Source of the DNA: Brooklawnia sp963780175
GTDB lineage: Bacteria; Actinomycetota; Actinomycetes; Propionibacteriales; Propionibacteriaceae
DNA length: 64,000 nucleotides
Direction of reading: 5' to 3'
Assembly: GCA_963780175.1 (NCBI GenBank)
Contig: CAWAAT010000001.1
Location: forward strand, 372,001-436,000
The position numbers were made by a program, and so were the translations under genes. Shown in pieces: positions 38,774 through 48,700 of this stretch (its first letter is position 1; each line of letters opens with the position of its first letter). The notes below the pieces were generated by a model. That model had not been told where the DNA came from. It saw nothing but the letters and a program-made list of their open reading frames with translations, and searched no databases.

Positions 38774-38800
38774 CCGGGACGCGTGATGAGACGCGTCCGG
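38774..38800. promoter_or_regulatory. Inverted repeat between hisD and the DUF554 gene, candidate operator
   Basis: CCGGGACGCGT, then a 6-nt loop GATGAG, then ACGCGTCCGG: 10 paired bases with one bulged G (8 uninterrupted). It is about 35 bp upstream of the hisD -10 and 33 bp before the divergent DUF554 start. It could be an operator or activator site, or an RNA hairpin in the DUF554 leader. No regulator is known from the sequence. Confidence 0.45.
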
Positions 38801-38833
38801 CCGCCCCTGGCCTCCCGTGGTGGGATGGGAGGC

Positions 38834-39604
38834 GTGATCGTCCACATCATCGGCATGGGCACCATGGTCAACGTCGTCGCCGTGCTCGTCGGGGCAGGGC
38901 TGGGGATGGCGATGGGCGACCGCTTCGACGTCCGCACCCGCTCGACGATCACCGACACCCTGGGGCTGCTGACGCTGGTCATCGCGGGCACCTCCATCGT
39001 TCCCCTGGCTGGAGAGCCGCTGCGCGAGGCGGTGGGGCCGGCGGCCATGATCGTCATCATGATCGCCATGCTGGCGGGCACCCTCATCGGTTCGGCGCTG
39101 TCGCTGGAGGACCGTGTGGCCCACTTCGGGGCCTTCCTGCGTCATCGTCTGGTGCGCGCCTCACCAGAAGGCTCCCTGGACGAGACCAGCGCCGAGGCGC
39201 GCTTCATCGACGGTTTCGTCACAGCGTCCCTGGTGTTCTGCATCGGTCCGCTGGCGTTCCTCGGATCCCTCAATGACGGACTCGGTCGGGGTGCCGAGCA
39301 GCTCTTCCTCAAGTCGGGACTCGACTTCTTCGCGGCGATGGCCTTCGCCGCCTCGCTCGGGATTGGAGTGGCAGCCTCGGCCATCACGGTGGCGCTGTTG
39401 CAGGGTTCGCTCACGTTGGTCGGCTGGCTGCTGGGCGACGCGCTGTCGCTTGCCCAGATCGACGCTCTGACGGTCGCGGGTGGAGTAATTCTGGGCGGCC
39501 TGTCGCTGCGGCTGCTGGCCCTCAAGGACATCCGGGTCGCTGACATGCTGCCCGGCCTGTTCATCGCGCCGATCGCAGTCTGGGCAGTGGGTCTGGTGGT
39601 GTGA
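38834..39604 (+). CDS. DUF554-family membrane protein
   Basis: Multi-pass membrane protein of the DUF554 (B. subtilis YdfK-like) family; function unknown. From GTG 38834 it is 256 residues, with about seven hydrophobic stretches, beginning MGTMVNVVAVLVGAGLGMAMG, then AAMIVIMIAMLAGTLIGSAL, FIDGFVTASLVFCIGPLAFLGSL (family-typical), AMAFAASLGIGVAASAITVA, and AVAGG/GLSLRLLALKDIRVADMLPG. GTG has GGGATGGGAGG just upstream but very close; an ATG at 38825 or at 38855 is also possible. Divergent from hisD; ends 1 nt before the next gene, with which it is probably co-transcribed. Confidence 0.85.
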   Translation: MIVHIIGMGTMVNVVAVLVGAGLGMAMGDRFDVRTRSTITDTLGLLTLVIAGTSIVPLAGEPLREAVGPAAMIVIMIAMLAGTLIGSALSLEDRVAHFGAFLRHRLVRASPEGSLDETSAEARFIDGFVTASLVFCIGPLAFLGSLNDGLGRGAEQLFLKSGLDFFAAMAFAASLGIGVAASAITVALLQGSLTLVGWLLGDALSLAQIDALTVAGGVILGGLSLRLLALKDIRVADMLPGLFIAPIAVWAVGLVV

Positions 39605-39605
39605 G

Positions 39606-40103
39606 GTGGCCTCACCCAGGAGGACGGGCACTCCGGCGACGGCTGCCCTGAGCGCTGCGCGCGTCCCGTTCGTGACCCATGAGTACGCTCATGACCCCCT
39701 CACCACCCACTTCGGTGCCGAGACGGTGGCTGCTCTGGGCATCGAGGCCGCCCGGGTATTCAAGACCCTGGTCGTCGACCTGGTTGGTGGCGGCTCGCCC
39801 GTGGTCTGTGCGGTGGTCCCGGTCAGTGGGCACCTCGACCTGAAGGCACTGGCGCACGCCGCTGGGGCCAAGCGCGCCACCATGGCAGAACCGGCCGCCG
39901 CGCAACGCCTGACCGGCTATGTGCTGGGAGGCATCTCGCCGTTGGGCCAGCGTCGCCAACTGCCGGTCTACCTGGATGCCTCGGCTCGTCAGTTCGACGC
40001 CGTCGTTGTCTCCGGGGGACGCCGCGGTCTGTCAGTCGAGGTCGCCCCGGACGATCTCGCCTCCTTGCTTGCCGCCACGTACGCGGACCTCGCCAGGACT
40101 TGA
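39606..40103 (+). CDS. Cys-tRNA(Pro)/Cys-tRNA(Cys) deacylase, YbaK/EbsC family
   Basis: INS-domain trans-editing enzyme that removes Cys wrongly charged on tRNA-Pro. The 165-residue product contains the conserved lysine Lys53 in ARVFKTLVVDL, the CAVVPVSGHLDLKALA segment, and TGYVLGGISPLGQRRQLPVYLD, matching YbaK. Start GTG 39606-39608 lies one base after the DUF554 stop. Its last 72 nt overlap the 3' end of the convergent membrane-protein gene. Confidence 0.92.
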   Translation: MASPRRTGTPATAALSAARVPFVTHEYAHDPLTTHFGAETVAALGIEAARVFKTLVVDLVGGGSPVVCAVVPVSGHLDLKALAHAAGAKRATMAEPAAAQRLTGYVLGGISPLGQRRQLPVYLDASARQFDAVVVSGGRRGLSVEVAPDDLASLLAATYADLART

Positions 40104-40664
40104 CTTGCGCTCGGATTCCTCGTCGGTTCGGCTGAGGTTGGCATAGAGCATGACGGGAATGACGGCACCCAGCGCCCAGACCAGCAGCGCCGAGATGGTG
40201 TGCAACTGGAAGTCGATCGGCACCTTCTCGCCCGGCACGGCCGCAGCAACCCGCTCAGCAAAATTCTGTGGCCCCTGCGCGACGCCGACCAGCCAGCAGA
40301 CGCCACCTGCGAGCAGCCCGCCGCTCGCCGCGATCACCGCGACCAGCCAGCCCAGTCGCTGGAAGAAGTTCCAGGCAGCCAGACCCAGACCCACCCCCGC
40401 GATCAGACCCACCATGACGAAGATCGCGTCTGTCACGAACACCTGGCCCTGTGCCCGCTCGGTGATCTGCACCGAACCGTCGTCGCTCGTCAGGTAATTG
40501 GGCAGAGCGACGAGGCTGTGCCACACCCAGCCCGCGACGGCGCCGGCGGTCACGGAGATGAGGACGTACAGACCAGCCAGCCACGGCAGCGTCATGGCCC
40601 GGCGCCCTGCTCTCAGGCGCGCGGCTGTGCGAGGCTTCACCGCGGTTGGCACGTTCGGGGTCAC
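40032..40664 (-). CDS. Hypothetical four-helix membrane protein
   Basis: Not assigned to a known functional family. The 210-residue product has an Arg-rich cytoplasmic N-terminus, then four hydrophobic helices near 27-49 (WLAGLYVLISVTAGAVAGWV), 75-98 (VFVTDAIFVMVGLIAGVGLG), 105-127 and 157-177 (ALLVWALGAVIPVMLYANL), and a charged C-terminal tail. A loop of about 25 residues between helices 1 and 2 is probably external. It starts at GTG 40662-40664, 9 nt after dnaE, so it may be co-transcribed with dnaE. The C-terminal tail is encoded antisense to the deacylase 3' end. Confidence 0.72.
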   Translation of the reverse strand: MTPNVPTAVKPRTAARLRAGRRAMTLPWLAGLYVLISVTAGAVAGWVWHSLVALPNYLTSDDGSVQITERAQGQVFVTDAIFVMVGLIAGVGLGLAAWNFFQRLGWLVAVIAASGGLLAGGVCWLVGVAQGPQNFAERVAAAVPGEKVPIDFQLHTISALLVWALGAVIPVMLYANLSRTDEESERKSSPGEVRVRGGKQGGEIVRGDLD

Positions 40665-40673
40665 CCCGACACT

Positions 40674-43600
40674 CTAGACCGCCAGGCAGGACGGGCCCAA
40701 GAGCGCCTTGAGGTCGGCAATCAGCGGTTGGGACGGAGTGACCCTGAGGTCGTCAGCCAGTTGGAAGGTGGTTGTGCGCTGCTCACTCAGCAGCTTCAAC
40801 CGCACCTCCGTGGCGCCCGGATGGGAGCTGAGTACCGTCCTCAGGCGCTCGACGACCGCCGGGGTGCAGCGGTTGGCTCGCACCTGGATGATGACGGGCC
40901 GGGCGTCATCCGAGCTGATGTCCAGCCCCACCACTGAGTCGGCGTGCAGTTCGACCACGTCATCGCGAACGCTCACCCGGCCCTTCACCCGCACGATCGA
41001 GTCGGGTACCAGCTCGCCGGCCACCTGCTCGTACACCTTGGGGAAGACGGACACCGTGATGGACGCGTCCATGTCCTCGACGACCACGGACGCCCAGACG
41101 TTGCCCTGCCTGGTCTGGCGACGTTGCACCTGGGTGACCATGCCGCAGATCTGCTGGGAGCTGCCGCTGGCGCCTTCTCCCCGATCGGTGAGACCGGCGA
41201 TGGTTGTCGTCCGCTCCGAGATCAGGACATGCTCCAGCCCGTTCAGCGGGTGGTCGGAGACGTACAGCCCCAGCATCTCGCGCTCGAAAGCGAGGCGAGT
41301 GCGCTTGTCCCAGTCGTCGATGGCGGGCACGGGATCGTGGGTGTTCAGCCCGTCGCTCGATTCCAGGCCGAAACCGCCGAGCAGGCTGTCCTGTCCGTGT
41401 TCCTCGTTGCGCTTGATCTCGACGACCTGGTCGACGGCGTTCTCGTAGATCTCCATCAGCGCCCGCCGCGGATGACCAAGCGAGTCGAACGCACCCGCCT
41501 TGATCAGCGACTCGATCACCCGCTTGTTGCAGACCACCAGCGGCACGTTGTCGAGGAAAGCGTGGAAGTCGCGTACCGGGCTGTGTGCCTCGCGGGCTGA
41601 CACGATGCCCTGCACCACGTTGGACCCCACGTTGCGGATGGCGCCCAGCCCGAACCGGATGTCGCGTCCCACAGCGGTGTACATGCCGTCCGACTCGTTG
41701 ACGTCCGGCGGGAGCACCTTGATGCCCATCCGGCGGCACTCGGCCAGGTAGACCGCCGATTTGTCCTTCTCATCCTTGACCGACTGCAGCAGTGCGGCCA
41801 TGTACTCGGTCGGGTGGTTCGCCTTGAGCCAGGCTGTCTGGTAGCTGACCAGCCCGTAAGCGGCTGAGTGGGCCTTGTTGAAGGCATAGTCGGTGAACGG
41901 GACCAGGATGTCCCAGAGGGTCTGGAACGCCTCCGCCGAGTATCCATTGGCGAGCATGCCCGACTTGAAGATCTCGTACTGGGCGTCCAGTTCCTTCTTC
42001 TTCTTCTTGCCCATGACCTTGCGGAGCACGTCTGCCGCACCCAGGGTGTAGCCGGCCAGGCGGGCTGCGATCGCCATCACCTGTTCCTGGTAGACGATCA
42101 ATCCGTAGGTCTCCCCCAGGATGTCGGCGAGCGGCTCCGCCAGCTCCGGGTGGATCGGGGTGATCTCCTCGCGTCCGGTCTTGCGTCGGGCGTACTTGTT
42201 GTGCGAGTCGGCACCCATCGGGCCGGGTCGGTAGAGCGCCGAGACCGCCGAGATATCGGCGAACTTGTCGGGACGCATCGAGCGCAGCAGGGCACGCATC
42301 GGGCCGCCGTCCAGCTGGAAGACCCCCAGGGTGTCGCCACGCTGCATCAGCTCGAAGGTGGCGGGATCGTCCAACGACAGGTCCTCCAGCACCACCTCGA
42401 TGCCCTTGTTGCGCCTGATGTTGCGCAGGGCGTCGTCCATGACGGTCAGGTTGCGCAGCCCCAGGAAGTCCATCTTCACCAACCCCAGCGCCTCGGCGCT
42501 GGGGTAGTCGAACTGGGTGATGATGGCGCCGTCCTGCTCACGCTTCATCAAGGGGATCACGTCCGCCAGCGGTACCGAGCCGACGATCACCCCGCAGGCG
42601 TGCACACCCCACTGTCGCTTCAGGCCCTCGATGCCCTGTGCGGTGTCGACGACCTCGGCCACCTCCGGGTCGTTCTCGTAGAGCTCGCGGAACTCGGTGC
42701 CCTCGCCGTAGCGTTCGTGCTCGGAGTTGAACAGCTGGCTCAGCGGCACGTCCTTGCCCATCACGGCAGCCGGCATCGCCTTGGTGATCCGCTCCCCCAC
42801 CGAGAACGCCTTGTCGAGCACGCGGGCGGCGTCCTTGACGGCCTGCTTGGCCTTGATGGTGCCGTAGGTGACGATTTGCGCGACGTGGTCGCTGCCGTAC
42901 CGCCCGGAGACGTAATCGATGACCTCCCCGCGGCGACGCTCGTCGAAGTCGACGTCGAAGTCGGGTAGCGACGGACGTTCCGGGTTGAGGAAGCGCTCGA
43001 ACAGCAGGCCGTGGGGCAACGGGTCAAGGTCGGTGATGCCCATCGCGTAGGCAACGATCGAGCCGGCGCCCGAGCCACGGCCGGGGCCGACCCGGATGCC
43101 GTTCCGCTTCGCCCAGCTGATGTAGTCGGCCACGATCAGGAAGTAGCCGGGGTAACCCTTGGCCAGGATCACGCCCATCTCATAGTCCGCGCGCTCGCGG
43201 ACCTCGGCGGGCAGTCGTGGCCCGAAGCGCCGGACCAGACCCTCCTCAGCCTCGTGCCGGAACCAGCTCTCCTCCGTGTGGCCCTCGGGCACCGGGAAGA
43301 TGGGCATGAACGTGCCCGAGCCCTCCTCGAAGCTGGTCTCGCAGCGTTCGGCGATCTCCAGGGTGGAGTCGCAGGCCTCCGGATGGTTGCTGAACAGCGT
43401 CCGCATCTGGTCAGCGGTCTTCAAGTAGTAGCCGGAGCCATCGAACTTGAACCGGTCGGGGGTGTTGAGCCGCGACCCGGAGGACACGCACAGCAGGATG
43501 TCCTGGGCCCTGGCGTCCTCGGCGTGCACGTAGTGCAGATCGTTGGTGGCCACCAATGGGGCGCCGATCTGCTTGGCGAGCTTCAGCAGGTCGCTGCGCA

Positions 43601-44195
43601 CCTGGGTCTCGATCCGCAGGCCGTGGTCCATCAGTTCGACGTAGAAGTTCTGCTTCCCGAAGATCGACTGGAACTCGGCGGCCGACGCAACCGCCTTGTC
43701 GAACATGCCGAGCCGCAGGTAGGTCTGCACCTCACCTGACGGGCAGCCGGTGGTGGCGATCAGACCCTCGTGGTACTGGTTGAGCAACTCACGGTCGGCG
43801 CGTGGCTTGTAGAAATACCCTTCCAGGCTGGATCGGGTCGACAGCTTGAAGAGGTTGTGCATGCCCGCCTGGGTCTGGCTCCAGATGGTCATGTGGGTGT
43901 AGGCACCCTTGGCGGCGACGTCGTCACCGGTGCCGTCGCCGAACTGGACGCGCTTGCGTTCCCAACGCGGGGTGCCGGGGGTGAGGTAGGCCTCCAACCC
44001 GATGATCGGCTTGACCTCGTACTTCTGGGCCGCCTTGTAGAAGTCGTAGGCACCGAACATGTTCCCGTGGTCGGTGATCGCCAGGCAGGGCATGCCCTGC
44101 TGGCTCGCAGCCTTCATCAGGTCGTCCACGCGGGCCGCACCGTCCAGCATCGAGAAATCGGTGTGGTTGTGCAGATGGACGAAACCCCGCGACAT
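40674..44195 (-). CDS. dnaE: DNA polymerase III subunit alpha
   Basis: Replicative polymerase catalytic subunit. From the ATG at 44193-44195 it is 1173 residues: PHP domain opening FVHLHNHTDFSMLDGAARVD, polymerase palm with catalytic aspartates PDFDVDFDE at about 411-418, GRGSGAGSIVAYAMGIT just before, thumb and fingers, HhH region, and C-terminal OB fold (ICGMVTQVQRRQTRQGNVWA). It is the DnaE1 type, lacking the DnaE2 features. An ATG at 44226-44228 would add 11 residues; AGG 8 nt before the chosen start favours the shorter form. Confidence 0.97.
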   Translation of the reverse strand: MSRGFVHLHNHTDFSMLDGAARVDDLMKAASQQGMPCLAITDHGNMFGAYDFYKAAQKYEVKPIIGLEAYLTPGTPRWERKRVQFGDGTGDDVAAKGAYTHMTIWSQTQAGMHNLFKLSTRSSLEGYFYKPRADRELLNQYHEGLIATTGCPSGEVQTYLRLGMFDKAVASAAEFQSIFGKQNFYVELMDHGLRIETQVRSDLLKLAKQIGAPLVATNDLHYVHAEDARAQDILLCVSSGSRLNTPDRFKFDGSGYYLKTADQMRTLFSNHPEACDSTLEIAERCETSFEEGSGTFMPIFPVPEGHTEESWFRHEAEEGLVRRFGPRLPAEVRERADYEMGVILAKGYPGYFLIVADYISWAKRNGIRVGPGRGSGAGSIVAYAMGITDLDPLPHGLLFERFLNPERPSLPDFDVDFDERRRGEVIDYVSGRYGSDHVAQIVTYGTIKAKQAVKDAARVLDKAFSVGERITKAMPAAVMGKDVPLSQLFNSEHERYGEGTEFRELYENDPEVAEVVDTAQGIEGLKRQWGVHACGVIVGSVPLADVIPLMKREQDGAIITQFDYPSAEALGLVKMDFLGLRNLTVMDDALRNIRRNKGIEVVLEDLSLDDPATFELMQRGDTLGVFQLDGGPMRALLRSMRPDKFADISAVSALYRPGPMGADSHNKYARRKTGREEITPIHPELAEPLADILGETYGLIVYQEQVMAIAARLAGYTLGAADVLRKVMGKKKKKELDAQYEIFKSGMLANGYSAEAFQTLWDILVPFTDYAFNKAHSAAYGLVSYQTAWLKANHPTEYMAALLQSVKDEKDKSAVYLAECRRMGIKVLPPDVNESDGMYTAVGRDIRFGLGAIRNVGSNVVQGIVSAREAHSPVRDFHAFLDNVPLVVCNKRVIESLIKAGAFDSLGHPRRALMEIYENAVDQVVEIKRNEEHGQDSLLGGFGLESSDGLNTHDPVPAIDDWDKRTRLAFEREMLGLYVSDHPLNGLEHVLISERTTTIAGLTDRGEGASGSSQQICGMVTQVQRRQTRQGNVWASVVVEDMDASITVSVFPKVYEQVAGELVPDSIVRVKGRVSVRDDVVELHADSVVGLDISSDDARPVIIQVRANRCTPAVVERLRTVLSSHPGATEVRLKLLSEQRTTTFQLADDLRVTPSQPLIADLKALLGPSCLAV

Positions 44196-44259
44196 GGGCG
44201 ACCTGCCTTCCTCGATGACCTGAGCCACCTTACCGCGGGACGACGACCGACCCGCCGGC

Positions 44260-45723
44260 TCAGGCGAGCAGTTGGCGGTCCGCAGGGTTGATCGGTCGCG
44301 GCAGCACGCTGGGCTCCCCCGTCAGGAAGGCGTCAACACCGTTCGCGCAGCTGCGTCCCTCGGCGATCGCCCACACGATCAACGACTGACCACGTCCGGC
44401 ATCACCGCAGGCGAACACCCCGGGCACGCTGGTCTGATAGCTGGCGTCGCGCGCGATGCCGCCGCGTTCGTCCAGCTCGACGCCCAACTGCTCGACGACC
44501 CCGGTCACCTCGGGGCCGAGGAAGCCCATGGCCAGCAGCACCAGCTGGGCGGGCAGCTCTCGTTCGGAGCCCTCGACCGGAGCGAACCCGGTCTGGGGTC
44601 CGCCCACGTCCACCAGACGCAGGCCCGACACGACACCATCGGTTCCCACGAATGCGGTGGTGTTGACAGCGTAGGCCCGCTGGCCGCCCTCCTCGTTCGC
44701 CGAGGAGACCCGATAGGTCATCGGGTAGGTGGGCCACGGCTGGGAGTCCGGTCGAGCGGCCGGCGGGTGGGGCATGATCTCCAATTGAGTGACCGACCGC
44801 GCGCCCTGACGCAAGGCCGTGCCGAGGCAGTCGTTGGACGTGTCCCCACCACCGATGACGATCACGTCCTTGCCGGCAGCCGTGATCTGCCCCTCGACGG
44901 GTGCGTTCAAGGCCTTGGTCGCCTGGGTCAGGTAGTCCATCGCCTGGTGAACGCCGATCAGTTCTCGGCCGGGCACCAACAGCTCGCGGGGCCGAGTGGC
45001 CCCGATGGCCAGCACCACTGCGTCGAAGCGCTCCAGCAACTGCTCGCCGGTGATGTCGGACCCGATGCGGGTGGACGGCTTGAAGGTGGTGCCCTCCAGC
45101 ACCATCTGCTTCAGCCTGCGGTCCAACACCGACTTCTCCATCTTGAAGTTCGGGATGCCGTAGCGCAGCAGCCCGCCGATGGCATCGGCTCGCTCGTAGA
45201 CGACCACCGTGTGGCCGGCCCTCGTCAGCTGCTGGGCGACCGCCAGGCCGGAAGGCCCCGAGCCCACCACCGCCACGGTCTTCAGGGTGTGCCAGGCAGG
45301 CAGTTGCGGGACGACGCGCCGGTCGGCCCACCCCTTGTCGATGATCGACACCTCGACGTTCTTGATCGTCACCGGATCCCGGTTGATGCCCACCACGCAG
45401 GCGGTCTCGCACGGGGCCGGGCACAGGCGTCCGGTGAACTCGGGGAAGTTGTTCGTGGCATGCAGCCGCTCCAGCGCGTCCTGCCATTCGTCGCGCCACA
45501 GCAGGTCGTTCCACTCGGGGATGAGGTTGCCCAGCGGGCACCCCTGGTGGCAGAAGGGGATGCCGCAGTCCATGCACCGGCCGGCCTGCTTGCTGATGAT
45601 CGGCAGCAGGGCCGCCCCGGGGCTGCCCGGGTACACCTCGTTCCAGTCGGTCAACCGCTGGACCACCGGACGCCGGTCCGCCACCTCGCGCGTGGTCGTG
45701 ATGAAGCCTGTTGGATCAGCCAC
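44260..45723 (-). CDS. gltD: Glutamate synthase (NADPH), small subunit
   Basis: Flavin/FeS subunit that oxidises NADPH and passes electrons to GltB. The 487-residue chain has the N-terminal cysteine clusters CMDCGIPFCHQGCPLGN and CPAPCETACVVGI, the FAD site VAVVGSGPSGLAVAQQL, the NADPH site DVIVIGGGDTSNDC, and the C-terminal VFACGDAGRGQSLIVWAI. Start GTG 45721-45723 overlaps the gltB end by 8 nt. Together gltB-gltD make the standard GOGAT for ammonia assimilation. Confidence 0.97.
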   Translation of the reverse strand: MADPTGFITTTREVADRRPVVQRLTDWNEVYPGSPGAALLPIISKQAGRCMDCGIPFCHQGCPLGNLIPEWNDLLWRDEWQDALERLHATNNFPEFTGRLCPAPCETACVVGINRDPVTIKNVEVSIIDKGWADRRVVPQLPAWHTLKTVAVVGSGPSGLAVAQQLTRAGHTVVVYERADAIGGLLRYGIPNFKMEKSVLDRRLKQMVLEGTTFKPSTRIGSDITGEQLLERFDAVVLAIGATRPRELLVPGRELIGVHQAMDYLTQATKALNAPVEGQITAAGKDVIVIGGGDTSNDCLGTALRQGARSVTQLEIMPHPPAARPDSQPWPTYPMTYRVSSANEEGGQRAYAVNTTAFVGTDGVVSGLRLVDVGGPQTGFAPVEGSERELPAQLVLLAMGFLGPEVTGVVEQLGVELDERGGIARDASYQTSVPGVFACGDAGRGQSLIVWAIAEGRSCANGVDAFLTGEPSVLPRPINPADRQLLA

Positions 45724-48700
45724 GAGCTGCCTCCATCATGATCTCGGTGATCTCGGTCTGCGGCAGGCCGCGCCCCACGGCGAGGTCCCTGGCCGCCATG
45801 ATGCGGGCGTAGTCCCGCGGTTCGATCCGGGTGAATCGCCGGGCGAGCTCCTCTGCACCCAGGCTCAACAACTCGGCTGCACGCCGTGACCCGGTCACCT
45901 TCTGCTGGCGGGTCAACAACTCAATCACCCGGCGGGTGTCGGCCTCGGTCATCGGCGCCGCGTCGACGAACTCGGTGTTCAGAAGTTCGGGACGCAGGTC
46001 CAGCACCCAGGCCACCCCGCCGGACATGCCGGCTGCCAGGTTGCGTCCGGTTGGTCCGCAGATGAGCACCTCGCCGCCGGTCATGTACTCGCACGCATGA
46101 TCCCCGGTGCCCTCGACGACCAGGGTGGCCCCGGAGTTGCGCACGGCGAACCGCTCGCCCACCCGACCGTTGAGCAGGATCTCCCCGGAGGTGGCGCCGT
46201 ATCCGACGACGTTGCCGGCGATGATCTGCTCAGCAGCCTCGAACTTCGCCGCGGGGTCGACACGCACGGCGAGGCGGCCACCCGACAGGCCCTTGCCCAA
46301 GTAGTCGTTCGCATCGCCGACCAGTTCCAGGCTCACCCCAGCCGGCAGGAAGGCGCCGAAGCTCTGACCGGCGGTGCCCACCAGCTCGAAGCGGATGGTG
46401 TCGTCCGGCAGACCCGCGCCCTGAGTGGCCATGGTGACCCGGTGCCCCAGCATCGTGCCGACGGTCCGGTCGACGTTGCTGATGCTCAGCCGTTCGTCCA
46501 CCGTTTCACCGCGCTCGAGGGCGCCTGCGGAGGCCTCGATGAGCCGCACATCCAGCGTTGACGCGAGTTCGTGGTCCTGAGCGATCCTCTGGTGGCGCGG
46601 TGCGTCGACCGGCACATCGACACTGTGCAGGATCGGGCTCAGGTCGAGCCCGGACGCTTTGTAGTGCTCGACGGCCCGGCGAGGCTCCAGGCACTCGACG
46701 CGTCCGACCGCCTCCTGCAGGCTGCGGAAGCCGAGCAGGCTCAGGTACTCGCGGACCTCCTGAGCGATGAACTGCATGAAGTTCACGACGTACTCCGGCT
46801 TGCCGGCGAACGTCTTGCGTAGTTCGGGGTTCTGGGTGGCCACACCGACCGGGCAGGTGTCCTTGTGGCAGACGCGCATCATGATGCAGCCGCTGGTCAC
46901 CAGGGCCGTGGTGGCGAAACCGAACTCCTCGGCTCCGAGCAGGGCCGCGACGATGACATCGCGGCCGGTCTTCAGCTGACCGTCGCACTGCACGACGATC
47001 CGGTCGCGCAGGCCGTTGAGCATCAGGGTCTGCTGGGTCTCGGCCAACCCCAGTTCCCAGGGCCCGCCGGCGTGCTTGATCGAGGTCAGCGGTGCCGCCC
47101 CGGTGCCGCCGTCGTGACCCGAGATCAGCACGACGTCCGCCTTGGCCTTGCTGACCCCGGCGGCCACCGTCCCGACGCCGATCTCGCTGACCAGCTTGAC
47201 GTGCACGCGGGCCGCCGGGTTGGCGCACTTCAGGTCGTGGATGAGCTGCTTGAGGTCCTCGATCGAGTAGATGTCGTGGTGCGGGGGCGGGCTGATCAGG
47301 CCCACCCCGGGGGTGGAGTGCCGGGTCCGGGCGATCCACGGGTAGACCTTGGGGCCCGGCAACTGGCCGCCCTCCCCAGGTTTCGCCCCCTGAGCCATCT
47401 TGATCTGCAGATCAGTGGCGTAACTGAGGTACTCCGAGGTCACCCCGAACCGACCGGACGCGACCTGCTTGATCGCCGAGTTGCGCCGTGGGTCGTGCAG
47501 GCGCTCGGGATCCTCACCACCCTCTCCGGTGTTGGAGCGGGCCCCCAGTTGATTCATGGCGATGGCCAGCGTCTCGTGCGCCTCCAGACTGATCGAGCCG
47601 TAGCTCATCGCGCCGGTGCTGAAGCGCTTCACGATCTCACTGACCGGTTCGACCTCATCGAGGGGCACCGGGGTGCGATCGGCGGCGAAGTCGAGCAGCG
47701 AGCGCAGCGTCATCAGGCGCGAACCGTTGTCGTCGATGCGTGCCGTGTAGCGCTTGAACACGTCGTAGCGCCCCGTGCGCGTGGCGTGCTGCAGTCGAAA
47801 GACACTCTCGGGGTCGAACAGATGCTGTTCGGATTCCCGGCGCCATCGGTACTGCCCACCGGTCGCCAAGGTGCGGTGCGGCAGCGCGTTGGTCCTGGGG
47901 TAGGCCCGCCGGTGGTGGGATGCGATGTCAGCGGCGAGTTCGTTCAGCCCGATTCCCTCGATCCGCGATGCGGTGCCGCTGAAGAACTCGGCCATGAACT
48001 CGCTGTTCAGCCCAATGGCCTCGAAGATCTCGGCGCCCTGGTAGGAGGCCATCGTCGAGACACCCATCTTGCTCATGACCTTCAGCAGGCCGTGTTCAAG
48101 CGCGTGGATGACGTTGCTGATGGCCTGCTCGGGGCTGACGTCGACCAGCAGTTCGCGGCGGGCCAGGTCTTCGGCGGTCTCGAACAGCAGGTACGGGTTG
48201 ACCGCGGCCGCACCGTAGCCCATCAGCAGTGCCAGATGGTGCACCTCGCGCACGTCGCCGGCCTCGACGATCATCCCGATCTGGACGCGCTTCTTCAGTT
48301 CCACCAGATGGTGGTGCATGTTTGCGGTGGACAGCAGCGAGGGAATCGGCGCCAGATCGTCATGGGAGTGCCGATCACTGAGGACGATGTACAACGCGCC
48401 CTCATCGATCGCCGCCGTCGCCTCGGTGCGCATCTCGTCCAGACGCTCTCGCAACGCACCTGGTCCGCCGTCGACGTCGTACAGGCAGCTGATCACCCTG
48501 GTCAGACCGCGCGGTCGGTCGGCCCGCTCTCCGAGGTGGACGATCTTGGCGAGTTGTTCGGAGTCGATCACTGGTGAGCTCATCACCATCTGACGAGCCG
48601 AGGCAGGTCCGGGCCTCAACAGGTTGGACTGCGGACCGCAGCGCACCTCCAGGGACGTCACCAGTTCCTCACGGATGGCATCCAGCGGCGGGTTGGTGAC

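Noticed and set aside
38728..38833. His leader-peptide attenuator upstream of hisD
   Set aside because: No run of histidine codons; the -10 appears to sit 6 nt before the GTG, leaving no leader.
44272..48577. Long + strand frames opposite gltD and gltB
   Set aside because: Shadows of gltB/gltD; all the conserved motifs are on the minus strand.
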